Shown one piece after another: positions 52,665 to 61,603 of a stretch of 64,000 bases of DNA (within the stretch, counting starts at the first letter, position 1; every line of letters begins with the position of its first letter). Both the position numbers and the translations under genes were made by a program. The stretch is from the NCBI RefSeq assembly GCF_023703775.1, contig NZ_CP098514.1:434001-498000 (forward strand). Direction: 5' to 3'. The DNA is from Haloplanus sp. GDY1. GTDB taxonomy: Archaea > Halobacteriota > Halobacteria > Halobacteriales > Haloferacaceae. A model generated the notes under the pieces. It was not told the DNA's origin. It did no database searches and saw only the letters and a list, made by a program, of their open reading frames with translations.

Positions 52665-53402
52665 ATGCGTACCCCGACGAATCAGGATTTCTCACGGACA
52701 CAGGAGCGTCTCGACGGCGGCGACCGGCCGGTGTTCGGCCCGGAGATCGGCGAGTTCACGAACACCGACGAGCGCCTCGCCGCGGCCGACGACGAGGACA
52801 AGGAGATGAAAACCGGCACGACGACCGTCGGGCTCTCCACCGAGAACGGCGTCGTGATGGCGACGGACATGCGCGCGAGCGCGGGCCGGATGGTCTCCAG
52901 CAAGGACGTCCAGAAAGTCGAGCAGATCCACCCGAACGCGGCGCTCACCATCGCCGGGTCGGTGTCGGCCGCCCAGTCGCTCATCCGGTCGCTCCGCTCG
53001 GAGACGAGCCTCTACGAGACCCGCCGCGGCAAGGACATGAGCATGGAGGCGCTCTCGACGCTCACGAGCAACTTCCTGCGCTCGGGGGCTTTCTTCATCG
53101 TCTCGCCACTCCTCGGCGGCGTCGACGAGGACGGCGCCCACGTCTACAGCCTCGACCCCCTCGGCGGCATGATGGAGGAGGACTACGCCGTCTCCGGATC
53201 CGGCAGCCAGTACGCCCTCGGTGTCCTCGAACAGGAGTACGACGAGGGGCTCTCCGTCGACGAGGCGAAGTCCGTCGCCGCCCACGCCATCCAGAGCGCG
53301 GTCGAGCGCGACCTGGCCTCCGGGAACGGCATCAACGTCGCCGTCGTCACCGACGAGGGCGTCGAGATCACGAAGCACAAGGACTTCGAGTCGCTGCTGT
53401 AA
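52665..53402 (+). CDS. psmB: Proteasome beta subunit
   Basis: The beta subunit is the peptidase of the 20S proteasome. The 245-residue precursor has a 51-residue propeptide ending ...EMKTG, then the catalytic N-terminal Thr in TTTVGLSTENGVVMATD (Thr52), followed by the conserved SGSGSQYALGVLE and a normal C-terminus. A GCATTTATC box near 52632 predicts ATG 52665. GTG 52662 was not preferred. CDC48 (15582) is a likely partner unfoldase. Confidence 0.93.
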   Translation: MRTPTNQDFSRTQERLDGGDRPVFGPEIGEFTNTDERLAAADDEDKEMKTGTTTVGLSTENGVVMATDMRASAGRMVSSKDVQKVEQIHPNAALTIAGSVSAAQSLIRSLRSETSLYETRRGKDMSMEALSTLTSNFLRSGAFFIVSPLLGGVDEDGAHVYSLDPLGGMMEEDYAVSGSGSQYALGVLEQEYDEGLSVDEAKSVAAHAIQSAVERDLASGNGINVAVVTDEGVEITKHKDFESLL

Positions 53403-53441
53403 TCGGGATCGCCGTCCGCGGCCGCTCCGTCCTCTCGACCG

Positions 53442-54989
53442 TCACTCCGCGAGCCAGTCCGCGAAGGAGCCGTCCAGCAGCGTCTCCGTCTGGTTCGCCA
53501 CGTACGTCCGCTGCATCGCGGGGATGGCCGTCTCAAGCGGTTCGCCGTCGTCGATACGGGCACGCACCCGGTCGCGTTTCCACCCCGCGGGCGTGACGCC
53601 CGCCTCCACCCGCGCCCGGAGGGGCGCGACGTAGGATTCGGCTTCCTCGGTCGAACAGCCCGCCGAGCGGAGCCCCTCGACCGCGTGGGAGAGCAGGTCG
53701 TCGTAGATGACCTCTGGATCGGTCGTCTCGTCGCCGGCGTTGGTGAGCCAGCGCTGCTCGCTCGCGGCGCCGCGGCGCGCCGCCCGGTAGAAGTTCTCGC
53801 GGGCGACCGCCCAGTCCTGCCCGATCACCGGGTGCTCGTGGCGGGGGAGGCTCTCCATCAGCCCGGCGAAGGTCGCGAGGAAGGCGATGGAGTCGCGGAC
53901 GGTCGGCTGGGCGGCGATGGGGCGGAACTCGATGCGGGCGTTGGCCGAGGAGCGGTCGGCGCCGTCGAACACCGGCCGCACCCAGCGCCAGAACGTGCCG
54001 TGTTTGCGACGGAGCGTGGCGAACTTGTCGTCGAAGCGGTCGCCGCTCTCGACCGGCATCGGGACGACCGTCGGGTCGTTGGCGACGCGGTCGACGGCCT
54101 CCTCGACGGTGTCCAGATCCTCGGGGAACCGCACCTTCTCCGCGTCGTCGGTGTTGAGGACGGACTCGAAGACGAAGATGCGGTTCTCCGCGCGGGCGTC
54201 CTCGACGACCGCCTCGGGGTCGACGCCCTCGTCGTAGAGGTCCGGCGGGAAGAAGGGTGAGTTGACCCCGAGAGCCAGGAGCGGCCCCGCCACCCGCAGG
54301 GCGTAGTTGTGATACGTCGGCAGGTCGGGCGCGTGGGGCACCTGGTAGTGGGGCTGGATGGACGTGATGAGGCTCTCGGGCATCACGGTGTCCGCTTCGA
54401 GGCTGACGTGGGGCGCCTCGACGACGAAGGGGGTCGGCGCGTTCGGCCCGTTGGCCATCGCGTGGTAGCGCACCGCGTCCGTCATGTTCGTGGCGATCCG
54501 GACCCCCGAGTCCGAGATGCTGTCGGTCAGGTAGCGCCGCGCCGTCTCGCCCGAGGGCGGGATGGTCCAGATGCCGTCGCTGACGAGGCGCATCCCCTCG
54601 ATCCGGGTCGTCTGCAGTGCCGAGGAGAGATGCGAGCGGACGCCCGCGGCCTGCGCCCTGAGCCCCTCGGCGTTCAGCGGCTGGGGGCTCGTCGTCATCT
54701 CGGCGTTGTGCAGGCCGAGTTCCTTCTCGAAGCGGATGAGTTCGAGCAGTCGGCGCGGCACGCGGACGAGTTCCGAGCCGGCGTCGTCGTCGTCGCCGTC
54801 CCGCCGCCACCGGCCGTCGGCGACCGCGTAGAACTCGTACTCCAGTCCGACGATGGAGCGGTGGTTGTCGAAGGTCCCGTCCTTGAGTTCGGACTTCACC
54901 ACCTCCGCGTCCGCCTGTGCCTGCGCGCGGAACTCGGAGACGTCCACGTCGAGGACGTCCCGCACCCGCGCCGCCAGGTCAGCGTTCAT
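53442..54989 (-). CDS. GCS2-family carboxylate-amine ligase
   Basis: This 515-residue protein has IVGLEYEFYAVADGRW near residue 45, AEMTTSPQPLNAEGL, and NARIEFRPIAAQPTVRDSIAFLATFAGL, which together match the glutamate-cysteine ligase type 2 (GCS2/YbdK) fold with its Glu metal ligands. Haloarchaeal gamma-glutamylcysteine synthase is shorter (about 360), so this longer version could be a different ligase. Product unknown. No other thiol genes are nearby. The ATG at 54989 gives a helical N-terminal extension of about 40 residues. Confidence 0.78.
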   Translation of the reverse strand: MNADLAARVRDVLDVDVSEFRAQAQADAEVVKSELKDGTFDNHRSIVGLEYEFYAVADGRWRRDGDDDDAGSELVRVPRRLLELIRFEKELGLHNAEMTTSPQPLNAEGLRAQAAGVRSHLSSALQTTRIEGMRLVSDGIWTIPPSGETARRYLTDSISDSGVRIATNMTDAVRYHAMANGPNAPTPFVVEAPHVSLEADTVMPESLITSIQPHYQVPHAPDLPTYHNYALRVAGPLLALGVNSPFFPPDLYDEGVDPEAVVEDARAENRIFVFESVLNTDDAEKVRFPEDLDTVEEAVDRVANDPTVVPMPVESGDRFDDKFATLRRKHGTFWRWVRPVFDGADRSSANARIEFRPIAAQPTVRDSIAFLATFAGLMESLPRHEHPVIGQDWAVARENFYRAARRGAASEQRWLTNAGDETTDPEVIYDDLLSHAVEGLRSAGCSTEEAESYVAPLRARVEAGVTPAGWKRDRVRARIDDGEPLETAIPAMQRTYVANQTETLLDGSFADWLAE

Positions 54990-55080
54990 ACCCTCCCCTG
55001 CACGATACATCGTCTTCAATCCGGTGTTCCGGGAACCCAACCCGTCGCGCTTAACCTCCCCGCGGCCGGACCTCGCCCCG

Positions 55081-56736
55081 ATGGACTTCGCCGACTTCGC
55101 CGACCGACTCGCCGACGTCGAGGCCGAATCCGCGGACCTCGAAACCACGGCGCTGGTCGCGACGCTGCTCGCCGACGCGGACGAGGACCTGCCCGTCGTC
55201 GTCCGGCTCCTGCTCGGGCGGGTCGTCCCCGCGTGGGACTCCACGACGCTCGACGTGGGGCCGCGCCTCTGTCACGAGGCGCTCGCGCGTGCCGCCGGCC
55301 CGAACGTCACCGCCGACGACGTCGACGACCGGCTCGCCGAGGAGGGGGAGATCGGAACCGTCGCCGAATCCCTCGACACCGGCGGGCAGCGGGGGCTCGA
55401 CGCCTTCGGGGCGTCCGCCCCCGACCCCCTCACCGTCGCCGAGGTGAACGACCGCCTGGGGGACCTGGCCGCCGCCGACGGGTCGGGGAGTCAGGACCGC
55501 AAGGTCGACGTCCTGTTCGGCCTGTTCAACCGTGCCGACCCGCTCTCGGCTCGGTATCTTGCCCGCCTCGTCCTCTCGGAGATGCGGATCGGCGTCGGCG
55601 AGGGGACGATCAGGGACGCCGTCGCCGAGGCGTTCGACGTTCCCGTCGAGGCCGTCGAGCGCGCGCTCCAGGTGACGAACGACTACGGGGCGGTGGCGGT
55701 CCGCGCCCGCGACGAGGGGGAGGCGGGGCTCGCCGACGTCGACCTCTCGGTCGGCCGGCCGGTGCGCGCCATGCTCGCCCAGACGGGGACGGCCGCCGAC
55801 GCCCTCGAGGCGTGGGAGGCGGTCGCCGTCGAGACCAAATACGACGGCGCGCGGGTGCAGGTCCACCACGACCCGGCGGACGGGACGGCCGTCTACTCCC
55901 GGAACATGGCGGACGTGACCGACGCCCTCCCCGAACTCGTCGAGTCCGTCGAGGAACGGGTGGCGGTGCCGGTCATCCTCGACGGCGAGGCCATCGCGGT
56001 GGACGACGCGGGCGATCCGCTCCCCTTCCAGGAGGTGCTCCGACGGTTCCGCCGGAAACACGACGTGGCGCGGATGCGCGACGAGGTGGGCGTCGAACTG
56101 CGGGCGTTCGACTGCCTGCACGCCGACGGGACGGACCTGCTCGATGCGCCGCTCCGGGAACGGCGCGAGCGGCTGGGCGAGGTGCTCTCGACGGGTGTCT
56201 CCCCCCTCGCGATCACCGACGACCCCGACGCCATCGCGGCCCGCGAGGCCGACGCCCTCGACGCGGACCACGAGGGGATCATGCTCAAGGACCCGGACTC
56301 GACGTACACGCCGGGCAAGCGGGGGCGGAACTGGCTGAAGCGCAAGCCCGACGTGGAGACCCTGGACCTCGTGGTCACGGGCGCGGAGTGGGGTGAGGGA
56401 CGGCGGGCGAACCACCTCGGCACCTTCCTCCTGTCGGCGCGCGACGGAGCGGACGACGCGTTCGCGACCATCGGTAAGGTGGCGACGGGCGTCTCCGACG
56501 AGCGACTGGCCGAGTTGAGCGAGACGCTCGAACCGCTGATCCGCCGACAGGACGGCACCGAGGTGGAGATCGAACCCTCGGTCGTCTTCGAGGTGGGCTA
56601 CGAGGAGATCCAGGAGTCGCCGACCTACGAGTCGGGCTACGCCCTCCGGTTCCCGCGGTTCGTCGCCGTTCGGGAGGACAAAGGCCCAGCCGACGCCGAC
56701 TCGCTCGACCGGATCGAGCGACTGGCGAGGGAGTGA
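55081..56736 (+). CDS. lig: ATP-dependent DNA ligase
   Basis: This ligase seals nicks in DNA using ATP. The 551-residue protein has the helical DNA-binding N-terminal domain (residues about 1-200), the adenylation domain with motif I ETKYDGARVQVH (Lys about 250), motif III ELRAFDCLHADG, motif IV DHEGIMLKD and motif V WLKRKP. The OB-fold C-terminus follows. ATG 55081 is the first codon after the promoter region. It is the typical archaeal length. Confidence 0.94.
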   Translation: MDFADFADRLADVEAESADLETTALVATLLADADEDLPVVVRLLLGRVVPAWDSTTLDVGPRLCHEALARAAGPNVTADDVDDRLAEEGEIGTVAESLDTGGQRGLDAFGASAPDPLTVAEVNDRLGDLAAADGSGSQDRKVDVLFGLFNRADPLSARYLARLVLSEMRIGVGEGTIRDAVAEAFDVPVEAVERALQVTNDYGAVAVRARDEGEAGLADVDLSVGRPVRAMLAQTGTAADALEAWEAVAVETKYDGARVQVHHDPADGTAVYSRNMADVTDALPELVESVEERVAVPVILDGEAIAVDDAGDPLPFQEVLRRFRRKHDVARMRDEVGVELRAFDCLHADGTDLLDAPLRERRERLGEVLSTGVSPLAITDDPDAIAAREADALDADHEGIMLKDPDSTYTPGKRGRNWLKRKPDVETLDLVVTGAEWGEGRRANHLGTFLLSARDGADDAFATIGKVATGVSDERLAELSETLEPLIRRQDGTEVEIEPSVVFEVGYEEIQESPTYESGYALRFPRFVAVREDKGPADADSLDRIERLARE

Positions 56737-56791
56737 CTCTCGACGGGGGACCGCCCCCGCGACGGCCACCACCGTCCGTGCCACACCACCG

Positions 56792-56831
56792 ATTAACGGC
56801 CGGTTACTGACATTAATCGGCCGGTAACTCG
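56792..56831. repeat. Imperfect direct repeat upstream of the SipW-type gene
   Basis: ATTAACGGCCGGTTACT (56792-56808) and ATTAATCGGCCGGTAACT (56812-56829) are two near-identical 17-18-base elements, spaced about 20 bases apart, in the 195-base gap after the ligase gene. They also contain GTTAC/GTAAC and GGCCGG self-complementary parts. Two side-by-side copies two helical turns apart suggest a regulator site for the surface protein gene. Confidence 0.55.
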
Positions 56832-56930
56832 TCCGAGGCCGTTGCTAACGATGCAATAGCTAACACACATACATGTGATGTGATTGACCACCGGACGATA
56901 CGGCGGCGCGTCGCCGACCCGGGACAACAC

Positions 56931-59105
56931 ATGACGGACGAAAAATTCGAACTCTCTCGGCGGAAGGCGCTGGCCGCACTCGGTACGATCGGTGTGGCCT
57001 CGGCTGGCGCGGGGCTCGGTACCTCCGCGTACTTCAGCGATCAGGAAACGTTCGAGAACAACCGACTGGTGGCTGGCGAACTCGATCTGAAGGTCAGCTG
57101 GGAGGAACATTACTCCGACTGGATGGGCGACGAGACGGCCTTCGCCGAGATGCCCGAGAGCGGTCAGGAACCGGAACTCTCCTTACCTGCACCGACCAGC
57201 GAGGGACGGGACATCGAACTGGTGTTCAGCGATCGGTCGGCGTTCATGGACGCGACGCTACAGGAGGCTTTCCCCGAGGGCGGACTCGATCCGGACGAGG
57301 ACCCCTGCGAGGTGCTCGCGGACGTGCCCGACGACCTCCCGTCTCCGGTCATCGACCTCGAAGACGTGAAGCCGGGTGACTTCGGTGAAGTCACCTTCGA
57401 CTTCGCCGCCTGCACCAATCCGGCGTATCTCTGGTTCAACGGCGGGCTCATCGACGAGGCCGAGAACGGCCTGACCGAGGCCGAGGCCGACGATCCGGAC
57501 GAGGACGATTCCATGGGCGGCGGTGGGGGCGGTGGCGGTGGGGGCGGTGGCGGCGGAGGTGGGGGCGGCCCCTTCACCGTCACACCCGGCGCGTCTGGGA
57601 CGGAACTCGCCGACGCGCTCGTTCCAGCCGGGAGCAACCTCACCATCACGGACGCGACGTACTCCGGTGTCCCGGACGCAAACGGGACGTTCACCGGCGG
57701 CACGGACACGTACGGTCTCGACAGCGGGATCATCCTCAGTTCGGGTCTCGCGACCAACATCCAGGAGGGGGCTGACGGTCCGGACAACAACAACGACGGG
57801 ATCAGCGAGAGCCACGGAACGCCGGGGGATAGCGACCTCCTCGCCATCGCGGACGAGACGGTCACCGAAACGAACGACGCGGCGGTACTCGAGTTCGACT
57901 TCGAGGTTCCCGAAGGCGAGAACCAGGTGTTTTTCAACTTCGTGTTCGGCTCCGACGAGTACAACGAGTACGTCGACGATTTCAACGACGTGTTCGGGTT
58001 CTTCGTCAACCCCGACGAGGGAACGCCGGCGGAGACCAACGTCGCGCTGGCCAACGGCGAACCGGTGTCGATCAACACGATCAACACGATGGACAACCCG
58101 GGACTGTTCAACAATAACGACCCGTCCGACACCGCCACGCCGTTCGCGACGGAGGCCGACGGCTTCACCGACGTCCTGCAGGTGCAGGCGGACGTCAACC
58201 CGGGCGAGGAGAACACGTTCAAACTCGCCATCGCGGACGCGAACGACACCGCGCTCGACTCCTGGGTGCTCATCGAGGGTGAGAGTCTGACGACCGATCC
58301 CGGCGGCGACAGCGAACTGCCGGACGCACTCCAGGTTCGCGCGTGGTACGACACCGGCAGCGGCGTCGGTGACAACATCAAGCAGGACGACGAGGAGATC
58401 ATCGTCGAGGGGTCGCTCCGGCAGGTGCTCTCCGAGCTGTCGATGGGCAACGGCGTCCCCCTCGACGGGAACGCCTCGGACTCGGAAGACGACGGCTCGG
58501 ATCGGGCCTGCTACACCCCCGCACCGGACGTTCACTACGTGGCCTTCCAGTGGTGGCTCCCGATCGATCACGGCAACGAGGTGCAGTCCGACTCCGTCGA
58601 ATTCGACCTCGGGTTCTACGCCGAGCAGTGCCGTCACAACGACGGCAGCGGCATGAACGACGAGCCCGTCGACGATGGCGACGGTGACGGCAACGGCGAC
58701 GGAAACGGCAACGGCGACGTCGGCCCCTCCTTCGACGTTTACCCGGGTGACGCCGACGATGAACTCGTCGCGGAGTTCACGGTCGACGCCGAGGACGACG
58801 GCGAATCCCTGACCGGGATCACGCTCGATCACATCGGCGGGACCGACATCAGCGACACCGGCGCCGGCGATGTCGACGTCGAACTCAATGGCACCAACGT
58901 CGACGGCGACGTGGACGACGTCTCGGGGACGAACGACGGGACGACACTCGAGATCACCCTCGGCGGCAGCAGTGGCCTCTCGACCGGCGACACCGTCACC
59001 GTCACCTACGGCGACGTGGGGAGCCGGGACGACACGACCGACGTGACCGGCAGCATCAACGGCGACGGCCCGGCGACCGACCCCGAACCGCTCGTCGAGG
59101 AGTAG
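56931..59105 (+). CDS. SipW-type exported protein with inserted choice-of-anchor L domain
   Basis: This 724-residue protein has a SipW-dependent-type signal (SRRKALAALGTIGVASAGAG, then SAYFSDQETFENNRL) like TasA-family secreted proteins. Residues about 45-195 and about 470-570 are the two halves of a TasA-like domain (VKPGDFGEVTFDF; later YDTGSGVGDNIKQDDEEI, VEFDLGFYAEQCRHNDG). Between them sit an 18-Gly run (residues 196-213) and a domain matching choice-of-anchor L (ITDATYSGVPDANGTFTGGTDTYGLDSGIILSSG). A Gly/Asp linker and a beta-rich C-terminal domain follow. It is a cell-surface protein. No SipW peptidase gene is in the window. Confidence 0.82.
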   Translation: MTDEKFELSRRKALAALGTIGVASAGAGLGTSAYFSDQETFENNRLVAGELDLKVSWEEHYSDWMGDETAFAEMPESGQEPELSLPAPTSEGRDIELVFSDRSAFMDATLQEAFPEGGLDPDEDPCEVLADVPDDLPSPVIDLEDVKPGDFGEVTFDFAACTNPAYLWFNGGLIDEAENGLTEAEADDPDEDDSMGGGGGGGGGGGGGGGGGGPFTVTPGASGTELADALVPAGSNLTITDATYSGVPDANGTFTGGTDTYGLDSGIILSSGLATNIQEGADGPDNNNDGISESHGTPGDSDLLAIADETVTETNDAAVLEFDFEVPEGENQVFFNFVFGSDEYNEYVDDFNDVFGFFVNPDEGTPAETNVALANGEPVSINTINTMDNPGLFNNNDPSDTATPFATEADGFTDVLQVQADVNPGEENTFKLAIADANDTALDSWVLIEGESLTTDPGGDSELPDALQVRAWYDTGSGVGDNIKQDDEEIIVEGSLRQVLSELSMGNGVPLDGNASDSEDDGSDRACYTPAPDVHYVAFQWWLPIDHGNEVQSDSVEFDLGFYAEQCRHNDGSGMNDEPVDDGDGDGNGDGNGNGDVGPSFDVYPGDADDELVAEFTVDAEDDGESLTGITLDHIGGTDISDTGAGDVDVELNGTNVDGDVDDVSGTNDGTTLEITLGGSSGLSTGDTVTVTYGDVGSRDDTTDVTGSINGDGPATDPEPLVEE

Positions 59106-59182
59106 TCGCTTCCTCTGGGTGCCGGGAGCGATCCAGCCCGTCGGTCGCCGTCCCTTTGTACCGCCGCGGCGTCGGTTCCGGC

Positions 59183-59947
59183 ATGGTCGTTCACTTCGAT
59201 ACCCTCTCGATCCGCTGGCTCGGCTACGCCACTACCCGCCTCTCCGACGGCGAGACGGTCGTCTACACCGACCCCGGTCGCTACGGCGTGCTGTCCGGCG
59301 ACTGGGAGCCCCCCGCGGACGTCGACACCCGTCACCCCGCCGGCCCCGCCTACGACGCCCGCGACGGCGACCTGGTGCTCGTCACCCACGACCACCACTA
59401 CGATCCGGACGGGATTCGCCGCGTCGCGGCGCCGGACGCCACGCTCGTCGTCTACGAGGGCGTGGACGCCGAACGCGCCGGTCGCCCGCCGACGCCGGAG
59501 ACGCTCGCGGCCGAGGCGGGCTATGACCTGATCCGGATCGGCGAGCGGGAACGGATCGAGGCGGCCGGCGTCCCGGTTCGGAGCCTCCCGGCGTACAACG
59601 ATCCCGAGGGTCCCCACGCGGACCCCGACGGCTCGGTCACCCACCCGGAGGGGTTCGGGGTCGGCTACCGGTTCGTCGTCGACGGCGTGCCGGTCCTCTG
59701 GCCCGGCGACAGCGACGTCCTGCCGGTCCACGACGGCCTCGACGTCTCCCTGTTCCTCGCGAACGTCTCGGGGTCGGTGTGTATGGATCGCGAGGCGGCG
59801 GCCGCGCTCGCGGAACGGCTCGATCCGGATCTGGTCCTCCCGATCCACTACGACACCCAGGCGTTCCTCCGGGCGGATTCGGAGGCCTTCGCGGCCGACG
59901 TGGCCGGCCGGGGCGTGCCGGTCGTCCTCGACGAGGGCTGGGACTGA
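59183..59947 (+). CDS. MBL-fold metal-dependent hydrolase (UlaG-like)
   Basis: This 254-residue MBL-fold protein has THDHHYDPDG for the HxHxDH-type metal site, PGDSDVLPVHDG, and PIHYD near the end. It fits the UlaG-like lactonase/hydrolase group, which is cytoplasmic. The substrate is unknown. It is convergent with the next gene (7 bases between stops). A GCATGG start context at 59183 was chosen to remove an unlikely GTG-type lead. Confidence 0.83.
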   Translation: MVVHFDTLSIRWLGYATTRLSDGETVVYTDPGRYGVLSGDWEPPADVDTRHPAGPAYDARDGDLVLVTHDHHYDPDGIRRVAAPDATLVVYEGVDAERAGRPPTPETLAAEAGYDLIRIGERERIEAAGVPVRSLPAYNDPEGPHADPDGSVTHPEGFGVGYRFVVDGVPVLWPGDSDVLPVHDGLDVSLFLANVSGSVCMDREAAAALAERLDPDLVLPIHYDTQAFLRADSEAFAADVAGRGVPVVLDEGWD

Positions 59948-59953
59948 GGCGGG

Positions 59954-60472
59954 TCAGGCGTCGACGTCGGCGGCCGTCCGATCCGTCGTCTCCTCCCCTT
60001 CGCCCCAGTCGCCGATCCGCTGGAACCCGACGCCGGCGTCCTCGAGGATGCCGACCAGCGTCGCGTTCCCGCGCGGGACGTCGATGAACTCCCCGGAGAC
60101 GTGGGCGTCGGGATGCTCGGCGGGTTCGGGTTCGAAGTGGGCCGCCAGTTCCAGGCCGTCGGGGTGGACGTACCCGCGGATGTGGGTCTGCCACCACTCC
60201 AGGCCGGAAGGATGGTCGCGGACGTACCGCACTCGGCGGAGGTTGACGATCTCGTTGCGGTAACTGTAGGACATCTCCCACCCCGGCTCGAAGAACCGCT
60301 CGCCGAGAAACGCCTCCGCCTCCGGTTCGTCCATCGCGACGACGACGGCCGGGTTCTCCGGTTTCGGCTTCGAGAAGAACGTCTTGCGGACCCACCAGAA
60401 CGATCGCTTGAGCGCGCGGAGCGGCGTCTCGGGCAGGTGCCTGAGTCGCTCGATGTCGAGTTCGAAGACCAT
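59954..60472 (-). CDS. Haloarchaeal conserved protein, unknown function
   Basis: This 172-residue protein has MVFELDIERLRHLPETPLRALKRSFWWVRKTFF, a basic helix with Trp residues, then VVVAMDEPEAEAFLGERFFEPGWEMSYSYRNEIVNLRRVRYV and an acidic, mixed C-terminal region with GNATLVGILEDAGVGFQRIGDW. It is a well-formed soluble alpha/beta protein, but I do not recognise the family. It lies 42 bases after top6A on the same strand and may be co-transcribed with it. Confidence 0.68.
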   Translation of the reverse strand: MVFELDIERLRHLPETPLRALKRSFWWVRKTFFSKPKPENPAVVVAMDEPEAEAFLGERFFEPGWEMSYSYRNEIVNLRRVRYVRDHPSGLEWWQTHIRGYVHPDGLELAAHFEPEPAEHPDAHVSGEFIDVPRGNATLVGILEDAGVGFQRIGDWGEGEETTDRTAADVDA

Positions 60473-60513
60473 ACCGCCCGATACGACCCCGAGGGGAATA
60501 AGTGTGCGTGAGG

Positions 60514-61602
60514 CTACAACACGCCCATCTCGTCCAGTCGGGTCGGCAGGTACTCGTCGGTGACGAAATCGAGGCCGCGGGAGGCCAGCGCCTGCTGTTC
60601 GGCCTTCTTGCCGATGTCCAGTTGGAGTTCGATCTGCTCCGTCCAGTAGTCGGTGGTAAAGCGGGGGTCCTCCAGTTCGGACTCGAGGGCGTTCACGTCG
60701 GAGTCGGCGAGCGGGTCGGTCGGCAGGTCGTACTCGACGATGTCCTCGGGCTGGATGCCGACGAACTGCGCCTCGGGCGTCGCGAGATACTCCGAGAGGT
60801 GGGCACTCTTGATCGACCCGTAGGCGACGGAGCCGTAGATCCGGTAGGACCAGGGGTCGCCGTCGGTGAAGACCACGACGGGCAAGTCGAGTTCGTCGTG
60901 GAGGCGCTTGGTGATGCGGCGGGTCGCCCGCGCCGGCTGTCCCTTGAGGTGGACGATCAGCGCGTCGTAGTCGGTGTCGAAGCCGTTCTCGACGAGGCGG
61001 TCCCGCATGCCGCCGGTCTCGACACAGAGGATGAAGTCGACGTCGTGATCCAGGAAGTCGATGGTGTCGGGGTTGTTGGGGATCTGGTAGCCCCCCTCGC
61101 CGACGTCCTCCTGACAGTGGATTTCGCGCTCGCCGCGCCGGGTCTGTTCCCGCAACTCCAGCGGGCCCATCAGGGTCGCGCCCGACTCCTCGGGGCGCAT
61201 GTGGAAGTCCTCGCGGGTCACCTCCGAGACGATTTCGAGGTCCTCGATCAACTGGTTGGACTCGTCCTGATCGGAGAACGCCGCCTCGTCGGCGTCCCAC
61301 GACTCCGAGAGGTAGTAGAGTTCACGGAGGGTCGAGGAGCGGCCCTCCTCCAGTTGCCGGGCGAGGAAGTCGATGGTGTAGGTGGCCTTGAGCAGTTTGC
61401 GCGCGCCCTGCACCGAGTTGGCCGACCGCGTCGAGGTGCGGTCGCCGTAGACCCACACGCCGCTCTCCTCGTCGTACTCGATGTTGCTCTTGGTCCGCGT
61501 CGGGAGGGTCATCTCGGGCACCTCCCCTCGCTCGAACTGGTCGTAGAACTCCGCCGCGAGGTCGATCAGCTTCCGTCTGGCGCGTTCGTCCTGTGTGCTC
61601 AT
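60514..61602 (-). CDS. top6A: DNA topoisomerase VI subunit A
   Basis: Topo VI relaxes supercoils by double-strand passage. The A subunit is Spo11-like. The 362-residue protein has the catalytic Tyr region [12 protein letters not shown] (about residue 97), and the Toprim metal site with [10 protein letters not shown] and [16 protein letters not shown]. The start [11 protein letters not shown] gives normal length. The B subunit gene ends one base upstream, so the two are one transcript. Confidence 0.95.
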   Translation of the reverse strand: MSTQDERARRKLIDLAAEFYDQFERGEVPEMTLPTRTKSNIEYDEESGVWVYGDRTSTRSANSVQGARKLLKATYTIDFLARQLEEGRSSTLRELYYLSESWDADEAAFSDQDESNQLIEDLEIVSEVTREDFHMRPEESGATLMGPLELREQTRRGEREIHCQEDVGEGGYQIPNNPDTIDFLDHDVDFILCVETGGMRDRLVENGFDTDYDALIVHLKGQPARATRRITKRLHDELDLPVVVFTDGDPWSYRIYGSVAYGSIKSAHLSEYLATPEAQFVGIQPEDIVEYDLPTDPLADSDVNALESELEDPRFTTDYWTEQIELQLDIGKKAEQQALASRGLDFVTDEYLPTRLDEMGVL

Positions 61603-61603
61603 G

